Positions 10,973 to 23,045 of a DNA stretch of 64,000 bases are shown piece after piece. Source of the DNA: Mytilisepta virgata (taxonomy: Eukaryota > Mollusca > Bivalvia > Mytilida > Mytilidae); the NCBI GenBank assembly GCA_028015205.1, contig CM051512.1:11716255-11780254 (forward strand). Direction: 5' to 3'. The number at the start of each line of letters is the position of its first letter. The stretch's first letter is position 1. The notes beneath the pieces are model-generated. The model made no database searches and had not been told where the DNA came from. It worked only from the letters and a program-made list of their open reading frames with translations. Position numbers and translations under genes: made by a program.

Positions 10973-13045
10973 GGGACCGGTAACAAGAAGCTATCTTAAG
11001 CCTTAAGATAATCATAAGGTATACTAAGCATGTAAGACTGTAACAAGAAACAATCTTAGTATGATTGACAGCCCTTAAACATGTTAAACAGGCATGTCTA
11101 CTAAATGTCTACGATTTAATCTTAATGCATATCTTTGTTTAGTCTTAAATTGTTTCTATAAATGGAAGTCTTCGTAAATTCTAAGCCACCCTTAAAGCAC
11201 ACTTAGCTTGATCTTGGCCATTTACGAGTGTAACAAGACAACATCTTGTTATCCAAAGATACTCGTAACTTTAAGTGTGGGTCAGACCGAACATAGGGCT
11301 AACTATCTCTTCAAAATGGCAATTACAACAAGGCCAAATATACAGTGATGAGGGATGAAGACTAAGAGTTCAGAATGTGTTTGCTTTTCAGTAAAAAAAT
11401 TAACTTGCACAACTTGTGCTTGACGAAATAAATAATATATGCTTGTTTATTGTTCGTGAAAATCGATTATTACACATGTGTCCTCCATTACATAATATTT
11501 ATTCGTACGCCTGGTAAAAGGTTCATGTTTATGTTTTCTACCCTGTAAACTGGTTAGTATCTGGCTTAGATGGTTGGGACCATATAGCTCAATTGTCTTA
11601 AGCATGTTAAAGAAAAATATCCCATTATTGAATATTTTTACTATATATGCTAAATTTATACTATTTTACTACACTATGTTAATAGCGTTTAGTATAAATT
11701 TAACAATATAAAATGTAAATAATGAGGTGTTTTCCCTTTAAAAAATACATTAAAATCATAGCATGCATCAAGCCTCTGTGGTTTAGACCATTCAAAAGGT
11801 AATGTCACTGCAAAGTTCGACATTTTGTAATAGTAGAGAAGGGATGGTTTTTTCACACACAGGAAAAATAAATAATAAAACTATTTGATTTTGAGGGGGA
11901 CCTGAATGGTTTTATGTCTTAGTCAGATTACTCTTTCGGCAACGGGAGGAAAATTTTGTTAGCAATTTTTTTTTCTCAAAAGGATAAATATGGTAATGGG
12001 TTGGATTCTCCAGCACTTTTGGTTTATGGCTTCTTGTATTTCCAATGCTTCCAATATTATCGTTGCTTAACATCTTGTCCGTAAGAAACTTATATTTTCT
12101 ACTCTAATATTTAATAAGCTTTTGCTTGTCTTTTTGTTCTTTTTCTCTTGTTTTTTTTTTTTTTATATGAATTCACACTGCCCTTTTCTTGCTTAAACCA
12201 CTGGCGCATTATTGCACAGTTTAATGATGTTAATTAAAATTATCCACTTACAATGTACACGTACCTCAAAATTAGTCTCTTATCTATCATGCCCACATGT
12301 ATATATAACATTAGCCATGGATCTGTAAAATTAGACATTTTCAAGGAACCTTGCTGAAGAAAGTGGCGTATATTTGAGTCATCCAGCAGGGAGCCTTTGA
12401 TCTTAAATTTATATGGTGTTGGATAATTTCATGTATCCTTGGCTATTTATTAGCCAAAAAAGGGGGAATTTCTTTTTTACATTCGTTAAAGGTAGTAATT
12501 ACAAACTACGGTCCATTTAGAACAATTTATGTAATTTATAATCAAATAGTTATATATAACACATGTATAAAGACATCTTTATTTTTTAATTTTATAACCT
12601 TATCTTTACAAAAGTAAAAAATCATGCCAACAAAATACAAAAACACAGTTGTAATTTCTCTTCATAGGAAATCTATAGAAAAAGAAAGTTTTTATTAATG
12701 AAAAAAGTTTTTTGGTCTTTTGTTTCCAGCGGTTGTCATCTTGTCAATGTAAATAAACAACTTTCAATATTACAATTTCAAGTTTATTTTATTATAAATA
12801 AACGCATTGCCGATCTTTAATGAAAAGTTTCTAATTCATTTTGAGGAAATCAATACCGGAACGTCCGTAACATGGTAAGATACGGGGAACCGTATGAATA
12901 TCTTAGTTACACCTAAGATGACGTTAAGATGATTCTAGGTGTACATTAAGTACGCTTCTTGTTACTGACTTAAGATCATCTTCTCACTTACGACAGTAAG
13001 TTGGTGTTAAGGGAGGTTTAGGACGACTTTCTTGTCACCGTCCCC
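10973..13045. mobile_element. 2.1-kb TIR element with cttaag-rich ends
   Basis: The left end GGGACCGGTAACAAGAAGCT matches, inverted, the right end CTTTCTTGTCACCGTCCCC at 13027-13045. Both subterminal regions are dense in aagat/atctta half-sites, and the gtaacaagaa motif recurs at 11040 and 11229 and, inverted, near 12957. No transposase ORF is seen in 2 kb, so it is non-autonomous or decayed. It resembles the GGGGCC...TTCGAAG family in end structure but has a different terminus. Confidence 0.6.
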
Positions 13046-13090
13046 TGGACAAAATATAAGTTATTACGCTCTCGTCAATTCTCCGAGAGA

Positions 13091-13140
13091 GTTATCTTGC
13101 TCTCATTGAATATCGCGTGAATCGACGAGAGCAAGATAAC
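13091..13140. repeat. 50-bp hairpin
   Basis: Arms GTTATCTTGCTCTC and GAGAGCAAGATAAC are perfect complements around a 22-nt loop. It lies between the TIR element and the minisatellite. Confidence 0.7.
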
Positions 13141-13299
13141 TGGTTATTTCTCGCTGGCGGAGAAAAACTGGAATTATTTGATTTGCACGCTAAAAACAAC
13201 GTAGTTATTTTACAAGTGGTTGCTATAGTAAAGTATAATAATTATTAATGTTAATTTAAAAAAATATAATTGATGTCAGAAAAACTTTATTTTACTCAA

Positions 13300-16200
13300 A
13301 CATTGTATTGTTAGGATATAGACATTGTATTGTTAGGATATATAGACATTGTATTGTTAGGATATATAGACATTGTATTGTTAGGATATATAGACATTGT
13401 ATTGTAAGGATATATAGACATTGTATTGTTAGGATATATAGACATTGTATTGTAAGGATATATAGACATTGTATTGTAAGGATATATAGACATTGTATTG
13501 TTAGGATATATAGACATTGTATTGTAAGGATATATAGACATTGTATTGTAAGGATATATAGACATTGTATTGTTGTGGAATATATAGACATTGTATTGTT
13601 AGGATATATAGACATTGTATTGTTAGGATATATATACATTGTATTGTTAGGATATATAGACATTGTATTGTAAGGATATATAGACATTGTATTGTAAGGA
13701 TATGTAGACATTGTATTGTAAGGATATATAGACATTGTATTGTTAGGATATATAGACATTGTATTGTAAGGATATATAGACATTGTATTGTAAGGATATA
13801 TAGACATTGTATTGTTAGGATATATAGACATTGTATTGTTAGGATATATAGACATTGTATTGTAAGGATATATAGACATTGTATTGTAAGGATATAAGAC
13901 ATTGTATTGTTGTAGGATATATAGACATTGTATTGTTAGGATATATAGACATTGTATTGTTAGGATATATAGACATTGTATTGTAAGGATATATAGACAT
14001 TGTATTGTAAGGATATATAGACATTGTATTGTAAGGATATATAGACATTGTATTGTTAGGATATATAGACATTGTATTGTTAGGATATATAGACATTGTA
14101 TTGTTAGGATATATAGACATTGTATTGTTAGGATATATAGACATTGTATTGTAAGGATATATAGACATTGTATTGTTGTAGGATATATAGACATTGTATT
14201 GTTAGGATATATAGACATTGTATTGTTGTGGAATATATAGACTTTGTATTGTTAGGATATATAGACATTGTATTGTTAGGATATATAGACATTGTATTGT
14301 TAGGATATATAGACATTGTATTGTTAGGATATATAGACATTGTATTGTTAGGATATACAGACATTGTATTGTTAGGATATATAGACATTGTATTGTAAGG
14401 ATATATAGACATTGTATTGTTAGGATATATAGACATTGTATTGTAAGGATATGTAGACATTGTATTGTAAGGATATGTAGACATTGTATTGTTAGGATAT
14501 ATAGACATTGTATTGTTAGGATATATAGACATTGTATTGTAAGGGTATATAGACATTGTATTGTAAGGATATATAGACATTGTATTGTTAGGATATATAG
14601 ACATTGTATTGTTAGGATATATAGACATTGTATTGTTAGGATATATAGACATTGTATTGTTAGGATATATAGACATTGTATTGTTAGGATATATAGACAT
14701 TGTATTGTATGGATATATAGACATTGTATTGTAAGGATATATAGACATTGTATTGTTGTAGGATATATAGACATTGTATTGTTAGGATATATAGACATTG
14801 TATTGTTAGGATATATAGACATTGTATTGTAAGGATATATAGACATTGTATTGTAAGGATATATAGACATTGTATTGTAAGGATATATAGACATTTTATT
14901 GTAAGGATATATAGACATTGTATTGTTAGGATATATAGACATTGTATTGTAAGGATATATAGACATTGTATTGTAAGGATATGTAGACATTGTATTGTTA
15001 GGATATATAGACATTGTATTGTTAGGATATATAGACATTGTATTGTAAGGATATGTAGACATTGTATTGTTAGGATATATAGACATTGTATTGTAAGGAT
15101 ATATAGACATTGTATTGTAAGGATATATAGACATTGTATTGTTAGGATATATAGACATTGTATTGTAAGGATATATAGACATTGTATTGTTAGGATATAT
15201 AGACATTGTATTGTAAGGATATATAGACATTGTATTGTTGCAGGATATATAGACATTGTATTGTTAGGATATATAGACATTGTATTGTAAGGATATATAG
15301 ACATTGTATTGTTGTAGGATATATAGACATTGTATTGTAAGGATATATAGACATTGTATTGTTAGGATATATAGACATTGTATTGTAAGGATATATAGAC
15401 ATTGTATTGTTGTAGGATATATAGACATTGTATTGTTAGGATATATAGACATTGTATTGTAAGGATATATAGACATTGTATTGTTGTAGGATATATAGAC
15501 ATTGTATTGTCAGGATATATAGACATTGTATTGTAAGGATATATAGACATTGTATTGTTAGGATATATAGACATTGTATTGTAAGGATATATAGACATTG
15601 TATTGTAAGGATATATAGACATTGTATTGTAAGGATATATAGACATTGTATTGTTAGGATATATAGACATTGCATTGTAAGGATATATAGACATTGTATT
15701 GTTAGGATATATAGACATTGTATTGTTAGGATATATAGACATTGTATTGTTAGGATATATAGACATTGTATTGTTGTGGGATATATATAGACATTGTATT
15801 GTTGTGGGATATATAGACATTGTATTGTTAGGATATATAGACATTGTATTGTAAGGATATATAGACATTGTATTGTAAGGATATGTAGACATTGTATTGT
15901 AAGGAGATATAGACATTGTATTGTTAGGATATATAGACATTGTATTGTAAGGATATATAGACATTGTATTGTTGTAGGATATATAGACATTGTATTGTAA
16001 GGATATATAGACGTTGTATTGTTAGGATATATAGACATTGCATTGTAAGGATATGTAGACATTGTATTGTAAGGATATATAGACATTGTATTGTAAGGAT
16101 ATATAGACATTGTATTGTTAGGATATATAGACATTGTATTGTAAGGATATATAGACATTGTATTGTTAGGATATATAGACATTGTATTGTTAGGATATAT

Positions 16201-16459
16201 AGACATTGTATTGTAAGGATATATAGACATTGTATTGTTAGGATATATAGACATTGTATTGTAAGGATATATAGACATTGTATTGTTGTAGGATATATAG
16301 ACATTGTATTGTTAGGATATATAGACATTGTATTGTTAGGATATATAGACATTGTATTGTAAGGATATATAGACATTGTATTGTAAGGATATATAGACAT
16401 TGTATTGTAAGGATATATAGACATTGTATTGTTAGGATATATAGACATTGTATTGTTAG
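13300..16459. repeat. 24-bp minisatellite, about 131 units
   Basis: A 3.16-kb uninterrupted array with a 24-bp period. The conserved half is GACATTGTATTG and the variable half is TTAGGATATATA or TAAGGATATATA. Occasional 26-bp units contain ttgttgtagg or ttgttgtgg. The plus strand carries five G to one C per unit, a strong strand asymmetry. Because 24 is divisible by three and the unit lacks stops in several frames, both strands show long ORFs of eight-residue repeats (for example MSIYPYNT and RHCIVRIY). The 26-bp variants throw all of them out of frame, so these are artefacts. It lies in the presumed intron between two lectin exons. Confidence 0.95.
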
Positions 16460-16563
16460 TTGCAATTGTCCTCATTTTGGAAGTTTTCACGGTAAGTAGT
16501 CATTGTCATAGTTAATTTATGATTTTATTTTGATTATTTATACTTGTTTTATCATTTGACCTG

Positions 16564-17316
16564 GAGTGGAGTTTTCGAAGATATCCTAAGATTCGTCCTA
16601 CGACACATCCTAAGACCAATTTTAGTATGAACTTAGGATCATCCTAGGACATTCTTAAGTTGTATCACCAAGCTATCTCAGACGCATCTTATGTTATGAC
16701 GTCCTAAACATATCCCAAGTGTGACTTTTGTCATCGTAACAGTTACTATTAATACAAAAAAAGTGAAACCAAGTAATAAAATTGATTATGAAAAGGATTT
16801 ATTTACATGTATGCATTTTAATGCATTATTTTCATTATAATGACGAAATATTATCGAATAGTATTGTAAAGGGAAACAGTAGGAATTAAATATTGTTTTG
16901 AAATGTGAGTTGATTTTAAAGTGTCATCGTGTCGTGAAACACATAGTTCAAAGGTAAAATTGATGCACATTTTTTTTAAATACGTGTTTACAGATGCATG
17001 TATTTCATTTCATTTGTATCTTCATCGTAAAATTATCAAAAAACGAAATCCAAATTTTACGGAGGCAGAATTGCAAACCCTTGTAGATGATGTGGAAAGA
17101 CAAAAGGGCATTCTGTTCAGCAAACTGTTATTATTTGTCTGAGACCTTCGTAAAGTTAGGACCATCTTACGACAATTATTTAGTTGTCCTAAAGTTAGGA
17201 GAAAAAATGCGCAATATCCTAAGTTAAGAGAGGTTCAAGAATACGACTTAGGACAAAGACGTGTCATGGGATGGTCTAAGGTCCCAATCTTAAGATACCT
17301 TTGAGAACACCACCCC
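16564..17316. mobile_element. CCTAAG-rich foldback/TIR element, copy C
   Basis: The left end gagtGGAGTTTTCGAAGATATC and the right end, which reads ggggtGGTGTTCTCAAAGGTATC on the complement, are inverted counterparts about 750 bp apart. Both subterminal zones have repeated cctaag/cttagga half-sites, as in copies A, B and D. It starts 105 bp after the minisatellite ends. No ORF of note. Confidence 0.6.
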
Positions 17317-17689
17317 TGATCATTACTTACATTTTCCCTTTTCCAAGGACTTTTCCCTCAGATAATTGATTTCACACAATGATCTGGGCTCAGCTAAAAA
17401 TGCACCATTGGACTCACAATTCCTCTGAATAATAAACATTTATTCGAAAGAATTATTTTTGAGATTTTAGCTTCTAGATATAATATGGGAAAATTGACAA
17501 ATTTAAAATCCAAACACAACAAAGTTATGAAATGATTAAGAAAGAGAACAAATACAGATATATTTCTAAAGATAGAATTTTAAAAAAGAAAATTAGAAGA
17601 ACACAACACTTGCAATGTAAAGCGGAAACCAAACCAAAAAGTTTTCCGGAAAAAAAAACAACAATTTATATTAATCGCATATTATTGAT

Positions 17690-18117
17690 TAAAAACAAGA
17701 GGTTCCCAAGAGCCTGAATCGCTCACCTGTTAACTTTTGTGTACCAGTAGATCTTGCATCAATGATTATTTTTTCTATTTAATGTATACCGTCACAATTT
17801 TCTCCTTAATACTTGTACAGGTAAATTATAAAGTCCTTAACCTAAATATATATGGTTACAAGGGACCCTTGGACCTTCCATTTTGACTTGAATAGGTAAA
17901 TTGTATGGTTCTGAACCCAAACATATATGGATGCTAGGGACTTTTTTTATCGGTTTCTATGGACTTTTTCAATGATCTTGACCATTGACCTTTCTTTTTG
18001 ACTTGTACAAGTAAATTATAGGGTCCTTTATCCAAATATATATGATTGCTAGGGACTTTTTCATCTGTTACTATGGAATTTTTCAATGACCATCATATGT
18101 CTGCATTACTTTGAAAT
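17690..18117 (+). repeat. dispersed tandem-repeat element, ~180-bp units
   Basis: A palindrome-like head (gaggttcccaagagcctg...gctcacctg) is followed by diverged units containing cttgtacaggtaaattatagggtcct, aaatatatatgg and gggactttttcat. The same units occur inverted at 25790-26030. The head is a diverged version of the one at 6972 and 30600. Confidence 0.6.
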
Positions 18118-18279
18118 TATAAGTAATAAAGGTTATTTTTACGGAATTTATCATGTGTAAACTCGGGCTTATCACTCACAAATGACTCACAAACATTGCA
18201 TAAAGTCCTTAGTTTGTTGGTGAATCGCCCGAATTTACACATTGATAAATTCCTTCAAAATAACCTTTATTACTATAAC
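18118..18279. repeat. 162-bp palindrome, ~47-nt arms
   Basis: The left arm AGTAATAAAGGTTATTTTTA ... GTGTAAACTCGGGC pairs with the right arm GCCCGAATTTACAC ... CAAAATAACCTTTATTACT, leaving a loop of about 65 nt. Seen directly; mobile origin inferred. Confidence 0.75.
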
Positions 18280-18339
18280 AAACAGTTTTGTATTTTTGTA
18301 GAAACTGAGACAAAAACATTTCCGATACCTTTTATTATA

Positions 18340-19140
18340 GCACCGCTTTTGAAAAAAGCGGGGTATATAGTATTCGTTATGTCCGTCCATTCACCCGTCC
18401 GTCCGTCCGTTCGCCCGTCCGTTCGCCCGTCCGTCCCTCCGTTCGCCCGTCCGTTCGCCCGTCCGTCCTTCCGTTCCTCCGACCTTTGTATCCGCAACTC
18501 CTCCTAAACTACTGAATGGAATTTGATGAAACTTTCAGAGAATCTTCATCCCATGATGGCATTGTGCACCTCCTATTTTAGAATTTTATCGGACCAATTT
18601 TTGGGGTTTCCCATAGAAAAACATGGACTTTGACTTTCAATGTGATAGGGGGTACCGTGATGCCATCCGCAACTCCTCCTAAACCACAGTATGGACTTCG
18701 ATGAAACTTTCAGAGGATCTTTATTTTATGATGCCATAGCGCACCTCCTATTTCAGATTTTGATCTGATGATAATTTGGGGTTACCCATACCAAACATGG
18801 ACTTAGACATTCATTGTGATAGGGGTACCATCATGCCATCCGCAAACCCTCCTAAACCACTGAATAAACTTTGATGATACTTTCAGAGGATCTTTATTAC
18901 ATGATGCTGTAGTGCACCTCCTATGTTAGATTTTGATCTGACCAACATCTGGGGCTTCCCATACCAACACATGGACTTTGCCATTCATTGTGATAGGGGG
19001 TTCCAGCATGCCATCCGCAACTCCTCCAAAACCACTGAATGGAATTTGATGAAACTTTAAGAGAATCTTTTTTACACGATGCTATAGTGCACCTCTTGCT
19101 TTAAATTTTGCTCTGACCAACATTTGGGGTTTTCCATACC
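18340..19140 (+). repeat. ~173-bp tandem array with GTCC-rich microsatellite
   Basis: It starts with the hairpin CCGCTTTTGAAAAAAGCGG, then a (CCGTCCGTTCG)n tract at 18388-18475. Four units of about 173 bp follow, each with cgcaactcctcctaaa, gatgaaactttcagag, gcacctcctat and ggggtt(t/a)cccata. The unit is related to that at 45690-46740 (aactcctcctac...cttgaaacttcatagaatg...gtgcacctc), which also has a G/C microsatellite beside it. Pearl/HINE-like layout; ORFs in the microsatellite are spurious. Confidence 0.7.
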
Positions 19141-19143
19141 AAA

Positions 19144-19426
19144 ACATGGATCTTTGCTAAATGAACCCTGCATTGTAATAGACTGACATTCTGAGCCAGA
19201 TTTTTAACATGCTAGCTCACAAGGTAGCAGTCCACAGGAAGGCCTACCACCTTACTCGCACACATTTTTCTGACCCGAAGCCAACAAGTCTTTGCTCTTA
19301 CTTTCTATTTCCTTCTCCTTGGCGGAGAAGCAGCAAATACAAATTTTAGTCATTGGTTTGACCCGGCCGGGGATCTAACCCACGACCTTCACGAGGCAAG
19401 CACGCTAACCACGTGACCAAAGAGGC
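19144..19426 (-). mobile_element. tRNA-derived SINE
   Basis: On the minus strand the 5' end reads like a tRNA: gcctctTTGGTCACGTGGTTAGCGT is the A-box region and GTGGGTTAGATCCCC the B-box, spaced as in pol III type-2 promoters. The tail region extends down to about 19144. A tRNA gene is ruled out by the poor acceptor-stem pairing and the long non-tRNA tail. Different family from the SINEs at 51145 and 59686. Confidence 0.6.
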
Positions 19427-19925
19427 TGTCTTTTATCTTGCAAGTAGTGGTATCATAAAGTGAGCATTACTCACAGCTTTTTAAAAATTTCATCTCTCTG
19501 CTGTTGGAGGTTTCCTATCCAAAATACTGACATTTCCTTTCATGTATCTTATGTAAGGCGGGGGTATCAAGTAGTGAGCTTTGCTGACAGTATTTCTAGT
19601 TTCTCATTGTTGCCGTTTCTATTTAGCGTAAAATTGGTGGTATCGTACTAATCGTTTTTAATGTGTTCCTTTTTTTTGACGGGCGTAAGAGTTTTAGTCT
19701 TTACTGAAATACGAATAGTAACCTCTTTTTTCAGTCACATGTACTTATATTGTTTTTTTTCTGATGGGGATTTACCCCACATCCGTCTTATATCAACTGG
19801 ATATTTTTTCTTTTAAATTATGTGTTCTTTGTTGTCACACTTTATATCCCTTTTTAAACATTCCTTTGAAGACGACATAGTATACTAGACATTTTATATA
19901 TATCAAAAATATCATACAACGTTAC

Positions 19926-20005
19926 CTTTGCGTCAAACCAGTTTCGTTTCGTGGTACTAAAATAGTAACAGAACGCTCCCTGCTCTACCCAATCTTCATC
20001 ACACC
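19926..20005 (-). CDS. C-type lectin domain, first exon of PAN-lectin gene
   Basis: An 80-nt minus-strand exon between acceptor ctgttttgcag and donor GTAACG. Read in phase 1 from the PAN exon it gives CDEDWVEQGAFCYYFSTT then KRNWFDAK, the standard opening of a C-type lectin domain (C..gW...g..CY.fs....W.dA). The two cysteines form the first lectin disulfide. It ends in phase 0. The next expected segment (the C...GG.LA.I helix) was not found between 19925 and 9826, so one small exon is missing or decayed. Confidence 0.75.
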
Positions 20006-20324
20006 CTGCAAAACAGATTGGGATTAGAGAGTTTTAACAATGGCTGATGAAATCATTTAGGGTTCTTTCCCTATATCAAATCCCCCACAATGTTTAGATA
20101 CACTAGTGTAACTGAGATATTCTTGAAATCCTAGTTTTATTAGGTAGACTTGTACATAGCGTTACGTATTGACTGGAATATAACGTGCATTTTCCGCTAA
20201 TCAATAAATTTGGCTGAAACCTGTTTCTCCATGCAGCTGAAACAACGCTCTTTTTTCAAATTATAAATGATAGTTTCAAGTTATAAAGATTGGAAGATTT
20301 CTAAAACATGAAAAATATTTTACA

Positions 20325-20557
20325 GTGAGACAGCTTCTGACAAAATTTACAATCGTTGATCATTCTCTTAATATTGAAGTTGGCAGATATACAAATATTC
20401 CCAGAGAAAATACATTATGCACTGGATGCAAGGTGCTAGACGATGAATACCATTTTTCTTACATTGTAAATCAAATACTCAGTTAAAAGTTAATCAAACT
20501 GAAAAGTTAATAAAACTAGATCAACTGTACTTGCCTATAAAAAGATTTTGTGATCCA
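20325..20557 (+). pseudogene. LINE ORF2 fragment, second copy
   Basis: Homologous to 103-262: tgacaaaatttacaatcgttgatcattc and gaagttggcagatatac match the LINE C-terminal segment, and cgatgaataccattttt matches its zinc-finger part. Stops and indels break the frame. It ends where foldback copy B begins. Confidence 0.55.
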
Positions 20558-21205
20558 GGGGCCTTGTTTTCGAAACTTTCCTAAGATTTATCCTAAGATA
20601 TATCTTAGGATATCATTTAGGATAATCTTAGGACTATCGTATGACATGTCTGAGACCTCGTATCTAAGCTCTCTTTTGATCATCCTAGCTAGGATGCCCT
20701 AACCATAGTTCTAAGTTTTGTGGTATAAAAAAACTAAGATATATCAAATAGCATTGCACGACGCTAGCTTTATAAGAATAATATTAAAAAAAAAACAATG
20801 GAAATTATGATGAAAATAATATTATTTCAAAAGAAATTCTAAAAGTTAAATCCATTGTGTTGTCAAAATTTTAGATCAATACAAAGGTGAGTCAAAAATT
20901 AACAAAGAGTTCAAAGGCAAAACTCGTGAAACTATCTATCTGTACATGTGTATATAAGGAGGTTAACAAATTATACACATTTTATCGTAATAAATACGTT
21001 ACCATCATAAATTCTGAGTATACCATTTGCGCATGTCAGCAAAAGCCGGAATCCCCAAAATTAAAAATAACAACTATGTTAAAGGCCCCAGGAGGCATAA
21101 TAAGTCCTAGGAAATTGTCTCCTTGTACGTTATCGACAACACCAAACTCCATAAAAAAATTTCAGTTCCTCTGGCTTTCATTCCAGTAGGGGGGGGGGGG
21201 GGAGA

Positions 21206-21962
21206 TTGACTCATTTTATAAAACAATGGGAAAATAATACGAAAGATTGTTGGGTGTTGTCGATGATTCGAGGGGGATTGACTGTTCAGTTCAAGGAGGT
21301 TCCACCTCTTTCACAAGTTCCTCTGTTTCGCTCACACACCTCGGATCCTCTTCGCTTTCAATTTCTCACACAGGAAGTATCTACTCTTTTGGTGAAAGCA
21401 GCGATAGAGGATTATATCTCAGTCAGATCTGAACCCCGGCTTCTATGCCAGACTTTTTCTGGTACTAAACAAGACCGGCGGAATGAGGCTAGTCATAGAT
21501 CTGTCCATCCTCAACACTTATCTAGTAGTACCTCACTTCAAAATGGAGACAAATCGCTCTATCCGATCTGCTATTCTCCCTGGTATGTGGACAACATCCT
21601 TGGACCTCTTGGATGCTTATTTCCACGTCCCTATGTGTCCTTACAGGAAATACCTCCGTTTTGTTTGGGATCACAGGGTGTACCAATTCAAGACCCTCCC
21701 GTTTGGTCTTTATATGGCCCCTCTGGTGTTTACCAAAGTCATGCAGGCGGCAATCGCCCACTTTCATGCTCAGGCTATTTTGATCCATACGTATCTAGAC
21801 AACTCCCTCATCAAGGAGTTCTGTATTCAGAAATTGAATCTTCATACAGAAACAGTAATTCAACTTTTTCTATCTCTAGGATTCCTAATCTCCTGCAAAA
21901 GGTCGGAACCAACTCAATCTCAGGATTTTATATTCCTCGAGGAACATTATCTGACTTCTTAG
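21206..21962 (+). pseudogene. DIRS reverse transcriptase region
   Basis: The stretch before the RT (FIKQWENNTKDCWVLS, then PPLSQVP) is in one frame from 21206. The RT core continues in another frame from about 21440 to 21962, so a frameshift lies near 21430-21460. RT landmarks are LVIDLSILN, LDLLDAYFHVP, FKTLPFGLYMAPLVFTKVM and the active-site box, which reads YLDN instead of YLDD. Loss of the second aspartate alone would inactivate polymerisation. Confidence 0.8.
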
Positions 21963-22180
21963 TACTGCCTCCAGAAGACAAGTTTCTGTCTCTTTGCCAG
22001 AAAATTCATCTTCTAATGTCTTCTCAGTCTGTAACTGCCCGTTAATTTTCACAGCTTCTGGGCTTTCTGAATGCTTAAGGAGATGTAGTTCCTCTCGGCC
22101 GACTTCATATTCGTCTGCTTCAGTTTTACCTACATCATCATTAGGTCTCAATTTCTCAAGACTGGGAAGCACCCATACCG

Positions 22181-22686
22181 TTGCTTCAAAGTTTTTATCC
22201 TCATCTGTGGTGGACAAATCGGGAAAACGTTTTGAGAGGCCTTCCTTTGTCCTCTCATGTTCCCAATCTGACTCTTTACACAGACGCCTCCAACCTAGGT
22301 TGGGGGCTTATCCAGAAGGTCAGTCTGTATCCGGAATCTGGTCCCCAGACCTCCAGAAAGAACATATCAACTTATTAGAAATGAGAGCGGCTCTTCTTGA
22401 GCTGTCTCATTTTCAGTCTGTTCTCAAAGACAAACCAGTAACTCTTGCTACGGACAACACAACAGTAGTTACTTATTTACAGAATCAGGGCGGCACTCAC
22501 TCCCACGATCTGTACCTCGCAGCAAGGGATATTCTGATTCTCTGCTTTCAGCTACATATCCTAATGGTCAGACACATTCCAGGCAGACTCAATATCCTGG
22601 CAGATTCTCTTTCCAGGAGTCTAACTCCTGTCAATACAGAGTGGAAACTTCTCCCTGTAGTGTTCGAGACAATAACTCTTCAATGA
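22181..22686 (+). pseudogene. DIRS RNase H region
   Basis: LTLYTDASNLGWG (first catalytic Asp) is in one frame up to about 22310. SGIWSPDLQKEHINLLEM (catalytic Glu), TDNTTVVTYLQNQGG (catalytic Asp) and HIPGRLNILADSLSR (last His/Asp motif) are in the next frame, so a frameshift lies near 22312. All active-site residues are recognisable. A TGA at 22684-22686 ends the frame. Confidence 0.8.
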
Positions 22687-22689
22687 GGT

Positions 22690-23045
22690 TCTCCTATGTT
22701 TGATCTGTTTGCGACGAGTCTGAATCACAAACTGCCCACCTTTATATCACCAGTACCAGATCCAAAAGCGTGGGCAGTAGATGCGATGACAATATCTTGG
22801 AAGGGAATGTTTGCGTATGCCTTCCTCCTTTCAGATTCCTGTCTGCCATCCTTCAGAAAATTTCTTCAGAAGAATGTCAAATCATACTTATTGCTCCAGC
22901 TTGGTGCAGACCAGCATGGTTCCCTGATCTACTACGTCATTCTTGTGCCCATCCTCTGGTACTTCCAGTAAAACCAAATCTTCTCTCCCAACACAAGGGA
23001 AAGATTTTTCATCAGAATTCGGAAAGACTGAATCTTTGCGCTTGA
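22690..23045 (+). pseudogene. DIRS post-RNase-H region
   Basis: FDLFATSLNHKLPTFISP, DPKAWAVDAM and SWKGMFAYAFP, then a frameshift near 22830, then IILIAPAWCRPAWFPDLL. This conserved block between RNase H and recombinase is usual in DIRS and Ngaro pol genes and is sometimes described as methyltransferase-like. Confidence 0.7.

Noticed and set aside
13292..15230. Long ORFs (up to about 340 codons) of eight-residue repeats on both strands
   Set aside because: They arise because a stop-free 24-bp unit is a multiple of three. 26-bp units break every frame, both strands are equally open, and there are no splice or start signals.
18196..18507. Arg/Pro-rich ORF (PSVRPSVRP-type)
   Set aside because: Translation of a (GTCCGTCC)n microsatellite at the start of a tandem-repeat element.
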